DNA of 41,508 bases from an uncultured Lachnoclostridium sp. Lineage in GTDB: Bacteria > Bacillota > Clostridia > Lachnospirales > Lachnospiraceae. The stretch is from positions 1-41,508 of the forward strand of contig CALWDO010000025.1 in NCBI GenBank assembly GCA_944376715.1, in the 5' to 3' direction. Below the pieces are notes generated by a model. That model saw nothing but the letters and a program-made list of their open reading frames with translations, searched no databases and had not been told where the DNA came from. Shown piece by piece: positions 16,423 through 23,688 of this stretch (the first letter of the stretch is position 1; every line of letters begins with the position of its first letter). Made by a program: the position numbers and the translations under genes.

Positions 16423-17389
16423 CGTAAAGAAAAATTATTTAATACAGAATCCGCTTATAAGATTTATTCAGAGAAATACGGGAATCTTAATAGGGTTAGT
16501 GGCAATGTTTGTATTTCTTTCCATATTTACAGATTCATTTTTAACAAGTTCTAATATGCTTCAGGTACTTCGCCAGATATGTATCAATGGATTGCTTGCC
16601 TTTGGTATGACGTTTGTATTGATTATCGGCGGTATTGACCTTACAGTTGGCTCTGTAGTGGCTATCAGTGGGGTCACAATTGTAATGATGCTGAATTCAG
16701 GGATTCCCCTTCCGATTGCTTTTATAGTTGCACTACTGTTAGGCGCTTTGGTTGGTGTTGCGAATGGAAGTATAACAGCGCTGACAGGAATGCCGCCTTT
16801 TATTGTAACACTTTCTTTGCAGGGAACGGTACGGGGTGTTGCGTATGTGATTACGGATGGACGTTCGGTATCCTGCGATAATGAATTGTTTAATACGATT
16901 GGAAATGGATATTTTTTAGGAATCCCTATTCCGATTTATATTGTTGCTTTAGTGATGATTGTTATTTCGGTTCTTTTATACTATACTCGTTTTGGACGGA
17001 GAATGTATGCAGTCGGCGGAAATATGACTGCCGCTAAATTTTCAGGAATTCATGTGAAGAAAATTACGATTCAGGTCTACGTACTGTCTGGTATACTTTC
17101 CGCACTTGCAGGAATTATTCTTGCGTCACGTATGTATTCCGGACAGCCTGCATCTGGTCAGGCTTATGAATCTGACGCAATCGCGGCGGCGGTGCTTGGA
17201 GGGACAAGTTTCAACGGCGGTATCGGAACAGTTGGAGGCACTTTAATAGGCGCTCTTGTGATTGGTTTCCTCTCAAATGGATTGAATCTGCTTCATATTT
17301 CGTCTTATGTACAGCAGATTATTAAAGGATTGGTTATCATAGCTGCAGTAGGAATCGATATTCTGAAAAACAGGAAGAAAGTTGCCTGA
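16409..17389 (+). CDS. Sugar ABC transporter permease (RbsC type)
   Basis: The 326-residue protein is highly hydrophobic with about eight to ten membrane segments. It carries the RbsC-family blocks GMTFVLIIGGIDLTVGSV and AAAVLGGTSFNGGIGTVGGTLIGA, the latter being the site that contacts the ATPase. It forms the channel of the ribose/galactose-type importer with the two preceding genes. The start overlaps the ATPase gene and no further gene of the operon follows; two hairpins lie downstream. Confidence 0.93.
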   Translation: MKQSSVKKNYLIQNPLIRFIQRNTGILIGLVAMFVFLSIFTDSFLTSSNMLQVLRQICINGLLAFGMTFVLIIGGIDLTVGSVVAISGVTIVMMLNSGIPLPIAFIVALLLGALVGVANGSITALTGMPPFIVTLSLQGTVRGVAYVITDGRSVSCDNELFNTIGNGYFLGIPIPIYIVALVMIVISVLLYYTRFGRRMYAVGGNMTAAKFSGIHVKKITIQVYVLSGILSALAGIILASRMYSGQPASGQAYESDAIAAAVLGGTSFNGGIGTVGGTLIGALVIGFLSNGLNLLHISSYVQQIIKGLVIIAAVGIDILKNRKKVA

Positions 17390-17421
17390 CTATAGAAGCC
17401 AGTTTGGATGTATATTTTGAG

Positions 17422-17500
17422 GGAACTGTCAGGAGACGGATAGTTCCGAACCAGGAGGCTGTTGCGAAATAGATGGTTCATCTATGGCGCAATGGCCTCC
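17422..17500 (+). terminator. Two hairpins after the sugar operon, possible terminator
   Basis: The first pairs GGAACT (17422-17427) with AGTTCC (17442-17447). The second, 17454-17500, is a long stem of three paired blocks (GGAGGC/GCCTCC, TTGCG/CGCAA, ATAGATG/CATCTAT) with small internal loops. Only a weak T-rich tail (GTTTGTTTG) follows, so termination efficiency is uncertain. The rest of the gap to 17595 shows no gene. Confidence 0.5.
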
Positions 17501-17595
17501 CAGTTTGTTTGAAAACAGAAAACGGACTCTGAAGGGCTCAAAATTTGTAAACGAACATTCATTGAAATATTTTTACTGATATAGTTTTTTTAATT

Positions 17596-18090
17596 TCAGA
17601 AAGAAGTCTGTACTTCTGTGCAGGGTTCCGCGCCGTAGAAAGGCAGCCTGCCTTCGCTGTATCCGTAAGCAAAGTAATGGTTCAGAAGAGCCACCGGGTC
17701 TTTGCCGATCACTTCTGCTACATCCGGGTAAGTATTGTAATAGAATACCGGATCGAATTTTGGCAGATCGCTGTCGGCATTGTCAGGATCAGATGGATAA
17801 TTGGTCATGAGAAAAGCGGTACGGTCTTCTTCCGTATCCACGATTCCGGCGGCATCCCGCCATTCTGCCTGCATGTTCGGAAAACGTCCCTCTGCCATCC
17901 CGAAGGATTCATAATGATTGAACAGGGCCTGAGGATCAAAACCGGTTACATTGGCCACATCCGGGTATTTCTGAAAATAATAATGCGGATCGAACGCAGT
18001 CTCCGCTCTGGCGGGAACCGCGGCGAAGGCCGAGCACAGAAATACGGCGCCGAGGGTACATAACAGTGTTCTGGTTTTACTGAACTTCAT
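17596..18090 (-). CDS. Small secreted protein with two 39-residue YPDVA/GxxEGR repeats
   Basis: The 164-residue protein has a clear signal peptide (MKFSKTRTLL start, cleavage probably after VPARA). The mature part holds two copies of a 39-residue unit at about 33-71 and 112-150. Each runs FDPxxYYxxYPDVAxVxGxDPxALxNHYxxxGxxEGRxP, with an acidic spacer between. This unit occurs in surface and secreted proteins of many bacteria, but its function is not established to my knowledge. GGAGGTG lies upstream of the ATG and a promoter is visible at 18135-18163. It is a single gene, convergent with the sugar operon. Confidence 0.8.
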   Translation of the reverse strand: MKFSKTRTLLCTLGAVFLCSAFAAVPARAETAFDPHYYFQKYPDVANVTGFDPQALFNHYESFGMAEGRFPNMQAEWRDAAGIVDTEEDRTAFLMTNYPSDPDNADSDLPKFDPVFYYNTYPDVAEVIGKDPVALLNHYFAYGYSEGRLPFYGAEPCTEVQTSF

Positions 18091-18134
18091 CTTGCTTCAC
18101 CTCCATATGAAATCACGTTTTAACTTCTGTATAC

Positions 18135-18163
18135 AGAATAACATCCGGACTGCCGATTTTCAA
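18135..18163 (-). promoter_or_regulatory. Probable promoter of the repeat-protein gene
   Basis: On the minus strand TTGAAA (18158-18163) and TATTCT (18135-18140) are 17 bases apart. Confidence 0.5.
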
Positions 18164-18204
18164 TACTATTCAGAATCTGTACGAGAATTAAGCGGGGATT
18201 GATT

Positions 18205-18233
18205 TTGCCCTTTTCTGTGCGTTATAGTAATAT
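18205..18233 (+). promoter_or_regulatory. Probable promoter of the ureohydrolase-like gene
   Basis: TTGCCC (18205-18210) and TAATAT (18228-18233) are 17 bases apart; an alternative is TTGATT (18199-18204) with TATAGT 18 bases on. Confidence 0.4.
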
Positions 18234-18267
18234 ATAATCTTTTGTACCAGGAAGGAGTGTGGACGCG

Positions 18268-19023
18268 TTGGGGAAAAAGCAGAATCTGCTGCTGGATTTT
18301 TCACATACTTATCCGGAAGGAATTGAAAAAGAGGCACAGAACCTGGAGAGAATGGATATGGGCGATATCAGCGGGACAACGATGTATTGCTCCGGAGAGG
18401 CGGAACAGAAGATCCGGGAGAGACTGAAAGATTATGGCCCGGATGGAATCCATTTTCTCGATAACGGGAACTATCATTATGTGACAAAATTTTTCACGGA
18501 AAAGATCAGAATCCCTTTTGCTCTGGTCCTGTTTGACCATCACAGCGATATGCAGCAGCCGCTTCTCTGCGACCTGACAAACTGCGGAAGCTGGGCCGGA
18601 GAACTGCTGCGGGAGGACCCGTATCTGAAACAGTTGATTTTGGTCGGTCCGGACAAGGAGAGCATAAAAAATATTCCGGAGGAGCTGAAGAAAAAAGTAA
18701 TCTGTATCAGTATGCAGGAAATCGAAGAAATGTCCGCGGAAACACAGATAAAGAGGATAGATGTATCTCTTCCTGCCTATATCTCTATTGATAAGGACGT
18801 ACTCGATCATTACAGCGCCAGGACGAACTGGAACCAGGGGAATATGTCTCTTCATACCCTTCAGGCGCTTCTTTCGGAGGTGTTCTCACATCAGACGGTG
18901 ATCGGAGTCGATATCTGCGGAGAATGCAGCAGACAGGAACCCTTGTTGAAGTATGTGGAAGATGAGGAAATCAACCAGGAAACGAACCGGATACTGTATC
19001 GCTTCCTGGCTGATCTGCTGTAA
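18268..19023 (+). CDS. Arginase/agmatinase-fold (ureohydrolase family) protein, substrate unknown
   Basis: The roughly 251-residue protein keeps the binuclear manganese ligands of ureohydrolases in altered form: a His in NGNYHYV, D-x-H-x-D in FDHHSDMQ, and D-x-D in SIDKDVLD. A late Glu lies in VDICGECS. The surrounding sequence is diverged from true arginases and agmatinases, so hydrolysis of a guanidino compound or a related amide is likely but the substrate is open. The best Shine-Dalgarno site AAGGAG (18252-18257) points to a TTG start at 18268; a GTG at 18259 lies directly against that site. It stands alone and converges on the NhaC gene. Confidence 0.7.
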   Translation: MGKKQNLLLDFSHTYPEGIEKEAQNLERMDMGDISGTTMYCSGEAEQKIRERLKDYGPDGIHFLDNGNYHYVTKFFTEKIRIPFALVLFDHHSDMQQPLLCDLTNCGSWAGELLREDPYLKQLILVGPDKESIKNIPEELKKKVICISMQEIEEMSAETQIKRIDVSLPAYISIDKDVLDHYSARTNWNQGNMSLHTLQALLSEVFSHQTVIGVDICGECSRQEPLLKYVEDEEINQETNRILYRFLADLL

Positions 19024-19040
19024 TTGAAATTTCTTTCTTT

Positions 19041-20423
19041 TTAGCTCTTTTTCTCTATTTTGCCGGTGCCGTAGCCGGTGACGATGGCAAAAATCAGGAT
19101 AAAGAGCATACTGATGGAATAGTAATTGACGAAGGGCACCGAAGCCGGAGCCACCGCGAAGGCTTCGCCAAACTGGGCAGACAACTGGGCCGGTATGACG
19201 CAGTGGACGGTCCAGGGAGCCAGGAAGCAGAAGGTACAGCCGGTGCAGTCCAGCAGGTTTGCCCGGCGGTAGCGGTCTACGCCCGCCTTCTCACCGATGT
19301 CGTTGACCAGATCTCCCAGAGCCACGATGGCCACGGCGATAACGCCGGTGATCATGCTGAGCAGGCCGGTGGATATGACGATCGTCGCCTCTGTGCTGCG
19401 TTTACCTTTGGCAAAGCGATTGAGGAGATGTCCCACATCCTCGAAGAGGCCGCTGCATTCCATAACTCCCAGCAGGCCGAAGACCGCGATCAGCATGGCC
19501 ACTGTTCCCATGGTGCCGGTGATGGAATCGATGATCAGCCCGTTTACTGTAAAACCTCCGGGGAAGGACAGCAAGTCGGAGACAGAGTAGATACCGGTCA
19601 CCAGTCCTGCCACGATACCGGCCAGGATGCCGCAGGACAGGGCCGCGATCAGATGCTTGCGCATCAGACAGAGTACGATAATCACTATGGGCACCACCAG
19701 CATCACCAGACTTACCGGATTGACATCTGTTTCGCTTATACTGACCAGATCCAGATCGTCGTTGGAGACCGTTCGGGTAAATATCAGGAAGAGAACCAGC
19801 GCAGCCACGGCGGCCGGGATGGAGTAACGGGTCCGGGTACGCACCACCGTTCCCAGATCCGCGTGCTGGGTGGTGGAAGAGGCGATGGTGGTATCGGAGA
19901 TCGGTCCCAGATTGTCACCGAAGGCGGCGCCGGATACGATGGCTCCGATCATAAACTCCGGCGAGGCTCCCGCCATAACGCCCACAGGAAACAGGATCGG
20001 GATCACCACAAAGTAGGTCCCCACCGAAGTGCCGGTGGCAAACGCCAGCAGGCAGGTCATGATAAAGGTCGCGGCGACGAAGAATTTTCCGGTAAACCCT
20101 GCCGCGACCACATAAGCCGCCACAGTCTGCACCACGCCGCTCGCTGAGATCAGTTTGCCGGAGACTGCCGCCAGTATGACTGCCAGGGCGACCACGCCGA
20201 AGATAGGTTTGCCAAGACCGTAGACGATGGCGTCGCCATAGGCTTTATCGTCTTTGGCAAAGATCACACCGACGATCAGCGCCATGAAAAATGCCACTAC
20301 ATAACCGTTGACGTTGGACTGGCTGACCGCCGCCCAGACGATGATCACCGCCGCCGTCAGAAGCGGTATCAGTTTGCCAAATTTTCCGAAGTAGAAGTCC
20401 ACGCGTTTTTTCGAGTCACTCAT
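19041..20423 (-). CDS. NhaC-family Na+/H+ antiporter-type transporter
   Basis: The 460-residue membrane protein has about eleven to twelve hydrophobic segments and the family block GAAFGDNLGPISDTTIASST, followed by a second repeat half with TGVIAVAIVALGD and CTFCFLAPW. NhaC proteins exchange Na+ and H+. Some relatives have been proposed as amino acid transporters in T-box regulons (YheL for tyrosine, from memory of comparative-genomics work). ATG 20421-20423 is chosen because GGAGGAG sits 8 bases upstream; an ATG at 20456 overlapping the stop of the preceding gene is an alternative that would add 11 residues. It is the second gene of the T-box-controlled unit, about 29 bases after the oxidoreductase. 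Confidence 0.88.
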   Translation of the reverse strand: MSDSKKRVDFYFGKFGKLIPLLTAAVIIVWAAVSQSNVNGYVVAFFMALIVGVIFAKDDKAYGDAIVYGLGKPIFGVVALAVILAAVSGKLISASGVVQTVAAYVVAAGFTGKFFVAATFIMTCLLAFATGTSVGTYFVVIPILFPVGVMAGASPEFMIGAIVSGAAFGDNLGPISDTTIASSTTQHADLGTVVRTRTRYSIPAAVAALVLFLIFTRTVSNDDLDLVSISETDVNPVSLVMLVVPIVIIVLCLMRKHLIAALSCGILAGIVAGLVTGIYSVSDLLSFPGGFTVNGLIIDSITGTMGTVAMLIAVFGLLGVMECSGLFEDVGHLLNRFAKGKRSTEATIVISTGLLSMITGVIAVAIVALGDLVNDIGEKAGVDRYRRANLLDCTGCTFCFLAPWTVHCVIPAQLSAQFGEAFAVAPASVPFVNYYSISMLFILIFAIVTGYGTGKIEKKS

Positions 20424-20452
20424 AATCTTTTCTCCTCCTTTTTTATAATTTT

Positions 20453-23095
20453 TCATTTATACTTTTCTTGATCTATGGTGATCGGCTTCATCTGCAGGGC
20501 CGTGCGGGCGCAGGCAGCCACGCAGGCTGGCTTTTCCCCTGCACGGATCCGGTCGATGCAGCCGTTGCATTTCCGGGCAGTCCCGCCGTCCAGACGGATC
20601 GCTCCGAATGGACAGGCGTCCTTGCAGGCGCCGCAGCCCACACAGTTTTCAGTGTCGCAGGTCACCAGCCCAGTCTCCTCATCCCGCTGGAAACAACCGC
20701 CGGGGCAGGTATCGGCACAGGCCGGATTCTGGCAGTGCCTGCAGGTGTCAAAGCTCCAGAATATTCTGCCGCCGACTTCGTGCCGGGCAACCTGGCAAAG
20801 GCTTTCTTCGCCCTGCTCCGGCCTGCGGCCATTTTTCTCCATACAGGCCACGACGCAGGCCTGGCATCCAACACATAGCTCCGGTTTCCAGAGTATGCTT
20901 CCCATGACCGCAGGATCCGGCGCTTTTATCGGTGCTGTCGGCGTGCGGTCCGGCCGGACTGTCCTTTCGGTATCGCCGCCCGCCTTCTCGACGCGCACTG
21001 GCCGGCTGCGAAAAGCAGGGAAGCCGGAATAGGGATCCACATCCTCGAGGCTGAGGATCGCGTTAGGATCTGCCTCGGCAAATCCATGGGGCACGTATAC
21101 GCATCCCCGGTCTGCCTGTATGGTTACCATGGCTTTCGATTTAATAGAGCCGTTCTCCGTAGAGATCACCAGGTCATCGCCATCCTCCACGCCCAGTTCC
21201 CGGGCGTCCTGGGGATTGATCTGAGCCTCGGGCCAGGGGGTTAAAGCCTTACTGTAGGGTACGCCCCGCAGCCGGGAATGAAGATGGGCCGGCAGCCTGG
21301 GCGAGGAACACATCCGGAAGGGGAAACCTTCCTTTTCCACCGGAGGTATGTATTCAGGCAGAGGCTTAAGCCCCATGTCCCGGTATTTTTCGATGGCCAG
21401 GGAATACAGCTCAAAGCGGCCGCTTTCGGTAGCCAGGCCTTTTTCCAGAAGCGTTCCCGGCACATACTCATCAGAGGGAAGCTGTACCGGACCGCCCGCC
21501 TTCCACAGCTCTTCCAGGGTGACCGGCAGGCGGCGGATCAGATGGCGGTAGCAGGCTTCCGGCCCTGCGGCAAGCAGAGGATCGGCAAGCCCCAGTCTGC
21601 GGGCCAATTCACAGATAATGTCCACGTCGGACCGGGACTCATAGAGCGGTTTGATCACCGGTCTGGTATACCAGATATATCCGCCGCACCAAACCTTCAG
21701 TTCACTGCGCTCCAGGGAACTGCATACCGGAAGGACGTAATCGCAGAGACGGCAGGTATCCGTCATAAACAGTTCTGTGTTGACCAGCAGTTCCGCTTTT
21801 GACATCGCCTTTTTCAGCCGCTCATTGGCCGGTCCGATCCGATAATTCAGTCCGAAACCCATGATCGCGCGGATCGGATACGGTTCGTCTGTCTCCAGCT
21901 GGGGGATCAGTCCATTGGTCTGGGCCTCATCGATAAACTGGTTCCACAGAGGGAACCGCTCGCTGCCTATAGCCGGAGCCATGCGCTCCGGGCGGCATTC
22001 CCGGATAAATCCGTCCTCGTCGATATCCAACCCTGCCCCCTGGTAATTGTAACTGAAAGAGACAGGAATCTGCCCGCCTGGACGATCAAAGCTGCCGGTG
22101 ATGGCCGACAGGGACATGATCGCCCGATAGTTTTGGAACCCGTTCCGGTGATGACCGATGGGAGCCGCACTCTCGCAGATAGACAGCGGGAGATTTTCCC
22201 CGATCATCCGCGCGGCCCGAATTACTTCCGCGGCAGGTACGCCGGTCAGCCGTTCCGTCTCCTCCGGCGTGAAACGGGAGACATACTTCCGATATTCCTC
22301 ATACCCGTAGACGTATCGGTTAATATAATCATCATTAGTCATCCCTTCGCGGATCAGCACATGGGCCAGCCCCAGAGCCAGAGCCCCGTCTGTCCCTGCT
22401 CTTGGGCGCAGATGGATGTCCGCCAGCCGCTCCGACGCAGGCGTGATACGGGGATCCACGATGATTACTTTCATACCTCTTGCTTTTCCCCGTTCCACCG
22501 AATCTGCCGCCAGATCGCGGGAATAGTAGGGATTGAAGGCCCATCCCAGGAAAACGCCGGAACGACCGGTGTCGCTGCGGCACATGATGTTTCCCGTGGT
22601 CACCAGCCAGTTCAGAAAGGTGGAAAACATGCAGTTGCTGGATTCCGAACCGTAATTCGGCGTTCCAAAACTGTTTGCAAGCCGGTGTAAAAACGGGCGG
22701 TACCATTTGGTATAGCCGGAATAGAACATCACTGATTCCGGCCCGTGTCTCTGCCGGATCGCCAGCAGTTTTTCCGTAATCTCTTCAAAAGCCTGATCCC
22801 AGCTGATCGGTTCAAACCGGCCGCCGCCCCGGGGGCCTACCCTTTTTAGCGGCGTCTGCAGACGGTCTTCCCGATAGATATAGCTGCGGTTCATCTGACC
22901 TTTGGTGCAGATCCTGCCGTGACTGGCCGGATGCTCCTTCATTCCCTCGATCCGGACAATCTTCCCGTCTTTCACATAGGCATCCAGACCGCAGTGGAAG
23001 GAAGGGCAGCAGATGTCACAAATCCCGTGGCGGACTTCCGTCTGCTTTTCTGCCTGCGGCTGTCTTTTTGTGTCTTCCATTTCCACGCTGCTCAT
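20453..23095 (-). CDS. Molybdopterin oxidoreductase fused to a four-cluster ferredoxin domain
   Basis: The 880-residue protein belongs to the DMSO reductase superfamily. Residues 20-65 hold an N-terminal Fe-S site (C26, C29 or C30, C35, C63); the pattern CDICCPSFHC departs from the usual CxxCxxxC. The Mo-bis-MGD domain follows, with a probable Mo-ligand Cys155 in ESSNCMFS and a C-terminal pterin-binding domain around 610-700. Residues 741-870 form a polyferredoxin with four Cys groups (CVGCQAC, CRHCQNPAC, CVGCGAC, CNGC...CVAAC), normally a separate B subunit. No twin-arginine or other signal is present, so the enzyme is cytoplasmic, and no membrane anchor subunit is encoded. AGGAGGTG precedes the ATG. 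The substrate is unknown. Confidence 0.88.
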   Translation of the reverse strand: MSSVEMEDTKRQPQAEKQTEVRHGICDICCPSFHCGLDAYVKDGKIVRIEGMKEHPASHGRICTKGQMNRSYIYREDRLQTPLKRVGPRGGGRFEPISWDQAFEEITEKLLAIRQRHGPESVMFYSGYTKWYRPFLHRLANSFGTPNYGSESSNCMFSTFLNWLVTTGNIMCRSDTGRSGVFLGWAFNPYYSRDLAADSVERGKARGMKVIIVDPRITPASERLADIHLRPRAGTDGALALGLAHVLIREGMTNDDYINRYVYGYEEYRKYVSRFTPEETERLTGVPAAEVIRAARMIGENLPLSICESAAPIGHHRNGFQNYRAIMSLSAITGSFDRPGGQIPVSFSYNYQGAGLDIDEDGFIRECRPERMAPAIGSERFPLWNQFIDEAQTNGLIPQLETDEPYPIRAIMGFGLNYRIGPANERLKKAMSKAELLVNTELFMTDTCRLCDYVLPVCSSLERSELKVWCGGYIWYTRPVIKPLYESRSDVDIICELARRLGLADPLLAAGPEACYRHLIRRLPVTLEELWKAGGPVQLPSDEYVPGTLLEKGLATESGRFELYSLAIEKYRDMGLKPLPEYIPPVEKEGFPFRMCSSPRLPAHLHSRLRGVPYSKALTPWPEAQINPQDARELGVEDGDDLVISTENGSIKSKAMVTIQADRGCVYVPHGFAEADPNAILSLEDVDPYSGFPAFRSRPVRVEKAGGDTERTVRPDRTPTAPIKAPDPAVMGSILWKPELCVGCQACVVACMEKNGRRPEQGEESLCQVARHEVGGRIFWSFDTCRHCQNPACADTCPGGCFQRDEETGLVTCDTENCVGCGACKDACPFGAIRLDGGTARKCNGCIDRIRAGEKPACVAACARTALQMKPITIDQEKYK

Positions 23096-23141
23096 GTTTC
23101 ACCTCCTGGCTGTGTCAAAGCTCTGTATATAAAATTAAAAT

Positions 23142-23179
23142 AAAAAAAGCTCTTATCCCCTGTACAGGGACAAAAGCTC
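23142..23179 (-). terminator. T-box transcription terminator
   Basis: On the minus strand GAGCTTTTGTCCCTG pairs with CAGGGGATAAGAGCT (small bulge) and seven T follow. It competes with the antiterminator that includes the T-box core. Confidence 0.85.
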
Positions 23180-23449
23180 ATTCTTCTGCGGTACCACCCT
23201 TATTGCCGCCTCCGGCGGCCTCTCTGTCTGCATACAATCATATGCGCTCTCTGATAACGGGTTGGGACCCCGTCGGCGCCTACTCTCAACCATCTGCCAG
23301 GCCGTGTCAGCCAGACCTGTATCATGCGGATCATTTCGGGCCGCCCTCGCAAGTCCATTCGATATAATCTGTGCTGCCGCTTCTCACCTGCTGCGGCTCT
23401 CTGTATACACCCGAATCCTATCTACTTCTCTTGCTCATCGGTTTAATTT
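23142..23449 (-). ncRNA. T-box leader riboswitch, apparent tryptophan (UGG) specifier
   Basis: The leader is read on the minus strand. Stem I shows base helix CCG/CGG, a K-turn-like ATGA opposite GAGGG, helix GCAAG/CTTGC, the AGTA motif, an AGAGAGCC bulge region and an apical GGTGAGA loop. On the returning strand GAA-TGG-A places the codon TGG at 23355-23357, directly above the lower helix. The T-box core AAGGGTGGTACCGC lies at 23188-23201. Binding of uncharged tRNA would favour the antiterminator and switch on the Mo oxidoreductase and NhaC genes. T-box identity is certain; the specifier is my reading and less sure. Confidence 0.92.
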
Positions 23450-23455
23450 TTCCTC

Positions 23456-23484
23456 ATTTTACAACCGCGATATTTGTTTGTCAA
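23456..23484 (-). promoter_or_regulatory. Sigma-A promoter of the T-box operon
   Basis: On the minus strand a perfect TTGACA (23479-23484) and TAAAAT (23456-23461) are 17 bases apart. It begins 13 bases after the terminator of the upstream tRNA gene. Confidence 0.85.
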
Positions 23485-23496
23485 GTAAAATGACAT

Positions 23497-23529
23497 AAGA
23501 AACCCGCGTAGATCAAAAAACTACGCGGG
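23497..23529 (-). terminator. Terminator of the tRNA-Ser gene
   Basis: A nine-pair perfect stem (CCCGCGTAG with CTACGCGGG) is followed on the minus strand by TTTCTT. Confidence 0.75.
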
Positions 23530-23540
23530 AATGTCCTCAG

Positions 23541-23628
23541 CGGAGACGGTGGGATTCGAACCCACGTGCCGGTTGCCCGACAACTTGATTTCGAGTCAAG
23601 CTCGTTATGGCCACTTCGATACGTCTCC
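23541..23628 (-). tRNA. tRNA-Ser (anticodon CGA)
   Basis: An 88-base cloverleaf: acceptor GGAGACG/CGTCTCC with discriminator G, anticodon stem CTTGA/TCAAG around loop CTCGAAA (anticodon CGA, reads UCG), a long variable arm typical of serine tRNAs, and the T loop GGTTCGAATCC. The 3' CCA is not encoded. Confidence 0.96.
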
Positions 23629-23659
23629 ATAATAAAAGCTCTGCGAACAGAACTTTTAC

Positions 23660-23688
23660 AGTATAACACAGTTTTCAGATTTGTGCAA
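23660..23688 (-). promoter_or_regulatory. Promoter of tRNA-Ser, inside the end of rqcH
   Basis: On the minus strand TTGCAC (23683-23688) and TATACT (23660-23665) are 17 bases apart; the -35 box lies within the last codons of rqcH. Confidence 0.65.

Noticed and set aside
19203-20147. 314-codon open frame on the plus strand
   Set aside because: Opposite to the NhaC gene, rich in Gly/His/Asp/Arg; shadow of a GC-rich coding strand.
20453-23095. Formate dehydrogenase or nitrate reductase
   Set aside because: No selenocysteine or matching active-site motif, no Tat signal, and a fused ferredoxin domain; only the superfamily is safe.
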